In this document: one piece after another, positions 4,751 through 5,146 of the stretch
How positions within the stretch are numbered: the first letter of the stretch is position 1
Layout of the letters: every line of letters starts with the position of its first letter
Assembly (NCBI GenBank): GCA_028709505.1
Contig: JAQVWW010000126.1
Location: forward strand, 1 to 5,146
Direction of reading: 5' to 3'
From: Eubacteriales bacterium
Lineage (GTDB): Bacteria > Bacillota > Clostridia > Christensenellales > UMGS416
Length of the DNA stretch: 5,146 nucleotides
Notes under the pieces: model-generated
What the model was told of the DNA's origin: nothing
The model's database searches: none
The model's input: the letters and a program-made list of their open reading frames with translations, nothing else
Program-made: the position numbers and the translations under genes

Positions 4751-4912
4751 TTTCCTGCTGGCGGCTCGCCTGCACCGCGCCGCGCCGATATCAGCGTGGC
4801 CGTTTGCCCAACAGCGGCTGGCAGCCCGCCGCAATGGCGCGACAAAGCGAACGCCCGGCGCGCAACCTTGTGAGCCGAAAACAGGGTGTTGCCCGTTAAA
4901 AGGAGCCTTTTC

Positions 4913-4951
4913 AAAGAGAAGCACCGGCGTCAGCCGCGCTGCAGCCGGTGC
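4913..4951 (-). terminator. Probable terminator of the upstream partial membrane-protein gene
   Basis: On the minus strand GCACCGGC...GCCGGTGC (4951-4944 with 4928-4921) forms an 8-bp stem. It is extended after a 2x2 internal loop by CAGC/GCTG (4-bp stem, 3-nt loop), and the pyrimidine tract TTCTCTTT (4920-4913) follows. It lies about 27 nt after the stop codon at 4978. The T tract is interrupted by C, so efficiency is uncertain. Confidence 0.6.
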
Positions 4952-4954
4952 AGA

Positions 4955-4975
4955 CAAAGGGCGGCCACCCCTTTG
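4955..4975 (-). other. Stop-proximal hairpin
   Basis: CAAAGGG (4955-4961) pairs with CCCTTTG (4969-4975), 7 bp with a 7-nt loop. It begins 2 nt after the stop codon of the partial membrane-protein gene, on the 5' side of the probable terminator hairpin. It may protect the transcript 3' end or help termination; it has no T tract of its own. Confidence 0.4.
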
Positions 4976-4977
4976 CG

Positions 4978-5146
4978 TCAACGGCTTACATTGCGGCGGA
5001 TCTGACGCATCACGCGGCCCAGATATAACACGAATGCCGTGCATAGCGCCAGAGAAAGGCCGTAGTCCACCAACTTTTCGGCGTCGCGCCAACCCCGCGT
5101 AACGGCCAGCGCCGCCAGCGTGGCCATGCCGCCGGCTAAAAACAGC
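4978..5146 (-). CDS. Unidentified membrane protein, C-terminal end (partial)
   Basis: An open frame enters from beyond the right edge (first full codon at 5145-5143) and ends at TGA (complement of 4978-4980), giving 55 residues. Residues 1-15 (LFLAGGMATLAALAV) are hydrophobic and could be the end of a membrane helix. A polar stretch RGWRDAEKLVDYG (17-29) follows, then a second hydrophobic segment at about 30-46 (LSLALCTAFVLYLG...), and a basic tail RQIRRNVSR (47-55) that should lie in the cytoplasm by the positive-inside rule. I do not recognise the family. Two well-placed hydrophobic segments, the basic tail and hairpins just after the stop support a real gene, but its start and most of its length are outside the window. 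Confidence 0.6.
   Translation of the reverse strand, partial: LFLAGGMATLAALAVTRGWRDAEKLVDYGLSLALCTAFVLYLGRVMRQIRRNVSR

Larger units (their letters stand above)
4668..4977 (-). other. 310-bp non-coding region upstream of the methyltransferase-like gene
   Basis: Between the stop of the upstream partial gene (4978) and the methyltransferase start (4667). The proximal part (4668-4750) holds the Shine-Dalgarno, a -10/-35 promoter and an inverted repeat. The distal part (4913-4975) holds two hairpins that follow the upstream gene. In the middle (4751-4912) I see only GC-rich sequence and a weak AAAAGG/CCTTTT pairing at 4898-4911. Long open frames crossing this stretch on both strands have low-complexity Arg/Ala/Pro-rich translations without start signals and are not credible genes. 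Confidence 0.6.

Noticed and set aside
4419..5102. 227-codon plus-strand open frame opposite the methyltransferase gene and its upstream region
   Set aside because: It has no ribosome site, its translation is Arg/Ala/Pro-rich without domain features, and it overlaps a well-supported gene on the other strand plus its promoter.

Overview
The window looks like an origin-proximal chromosomal segment of a fairly GC-rich member of the Bacillota, probably a Clostridia-like lineage. The assignment rests on three things: a ParA/ParB pair together with a Noc-type ParB paralogue (Noc is typical of Bacillota), rsmG in the same cluster, and clear Shine-Dalgarno sequences of the GGAG/GGAGG type. No species can be named from the sequence alone.

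Layout. Plus strand, 1-2820: the last 40 codons of parA (soj), then parB (spo0J) after a 1-nt gap, then rsmG 8 nt further on, a 247-bp structured leader, and noc. This block ends in a strong hairpin terminator (2843-2895). A gene-free stretch of about 785 bp follows (2821-3605). It carries a 14-bp perfect palindrome resembling a LacI/CcpA-type operator, a possible tiny transcription unit, several inverted repeats and four copies of the octamer CCCTTTGG. Minus strand, 3606-4667: a UroD-superfamily corrinoid methyltransferase-like gene with its own promoter, Shine-Dalgarno and terminator, convergent with the noc block. Minus strand, 4978-5146: the C-terminal 55 codons of an unidentified membrane protein, followed by tandem hairpins that probably end its transcript.

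How the genes fit together. ParA and ParB segregate the replication origin by acting on parS sites. Noc is a paralogue of ParB that binds other sites (NBS) and keeps the division septum off the nucleoid. RsmG methylates 16S rRNA and is a usual companion of these genes near oriC. The two ParB-family proteins carry opposite signatures at the helix-turn-helix positions that separate parS from NBS recognition, so their identities can be read from sequence. The gene order parA-parB-rsmG-noc differs from the rsmG-noc-parA-parB order of Bacillus subtilis. The methyltransferase-like gene seems unrelated to chromosome biology.

I see no CRISPR array, tRNA, rRNA, transposase or obvious new multi-gene system. 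The points most worth checking are the noc leader (NBS-like site, possible hidden amphipathic N-terminus, hairpins) and the palindrome in the gap.
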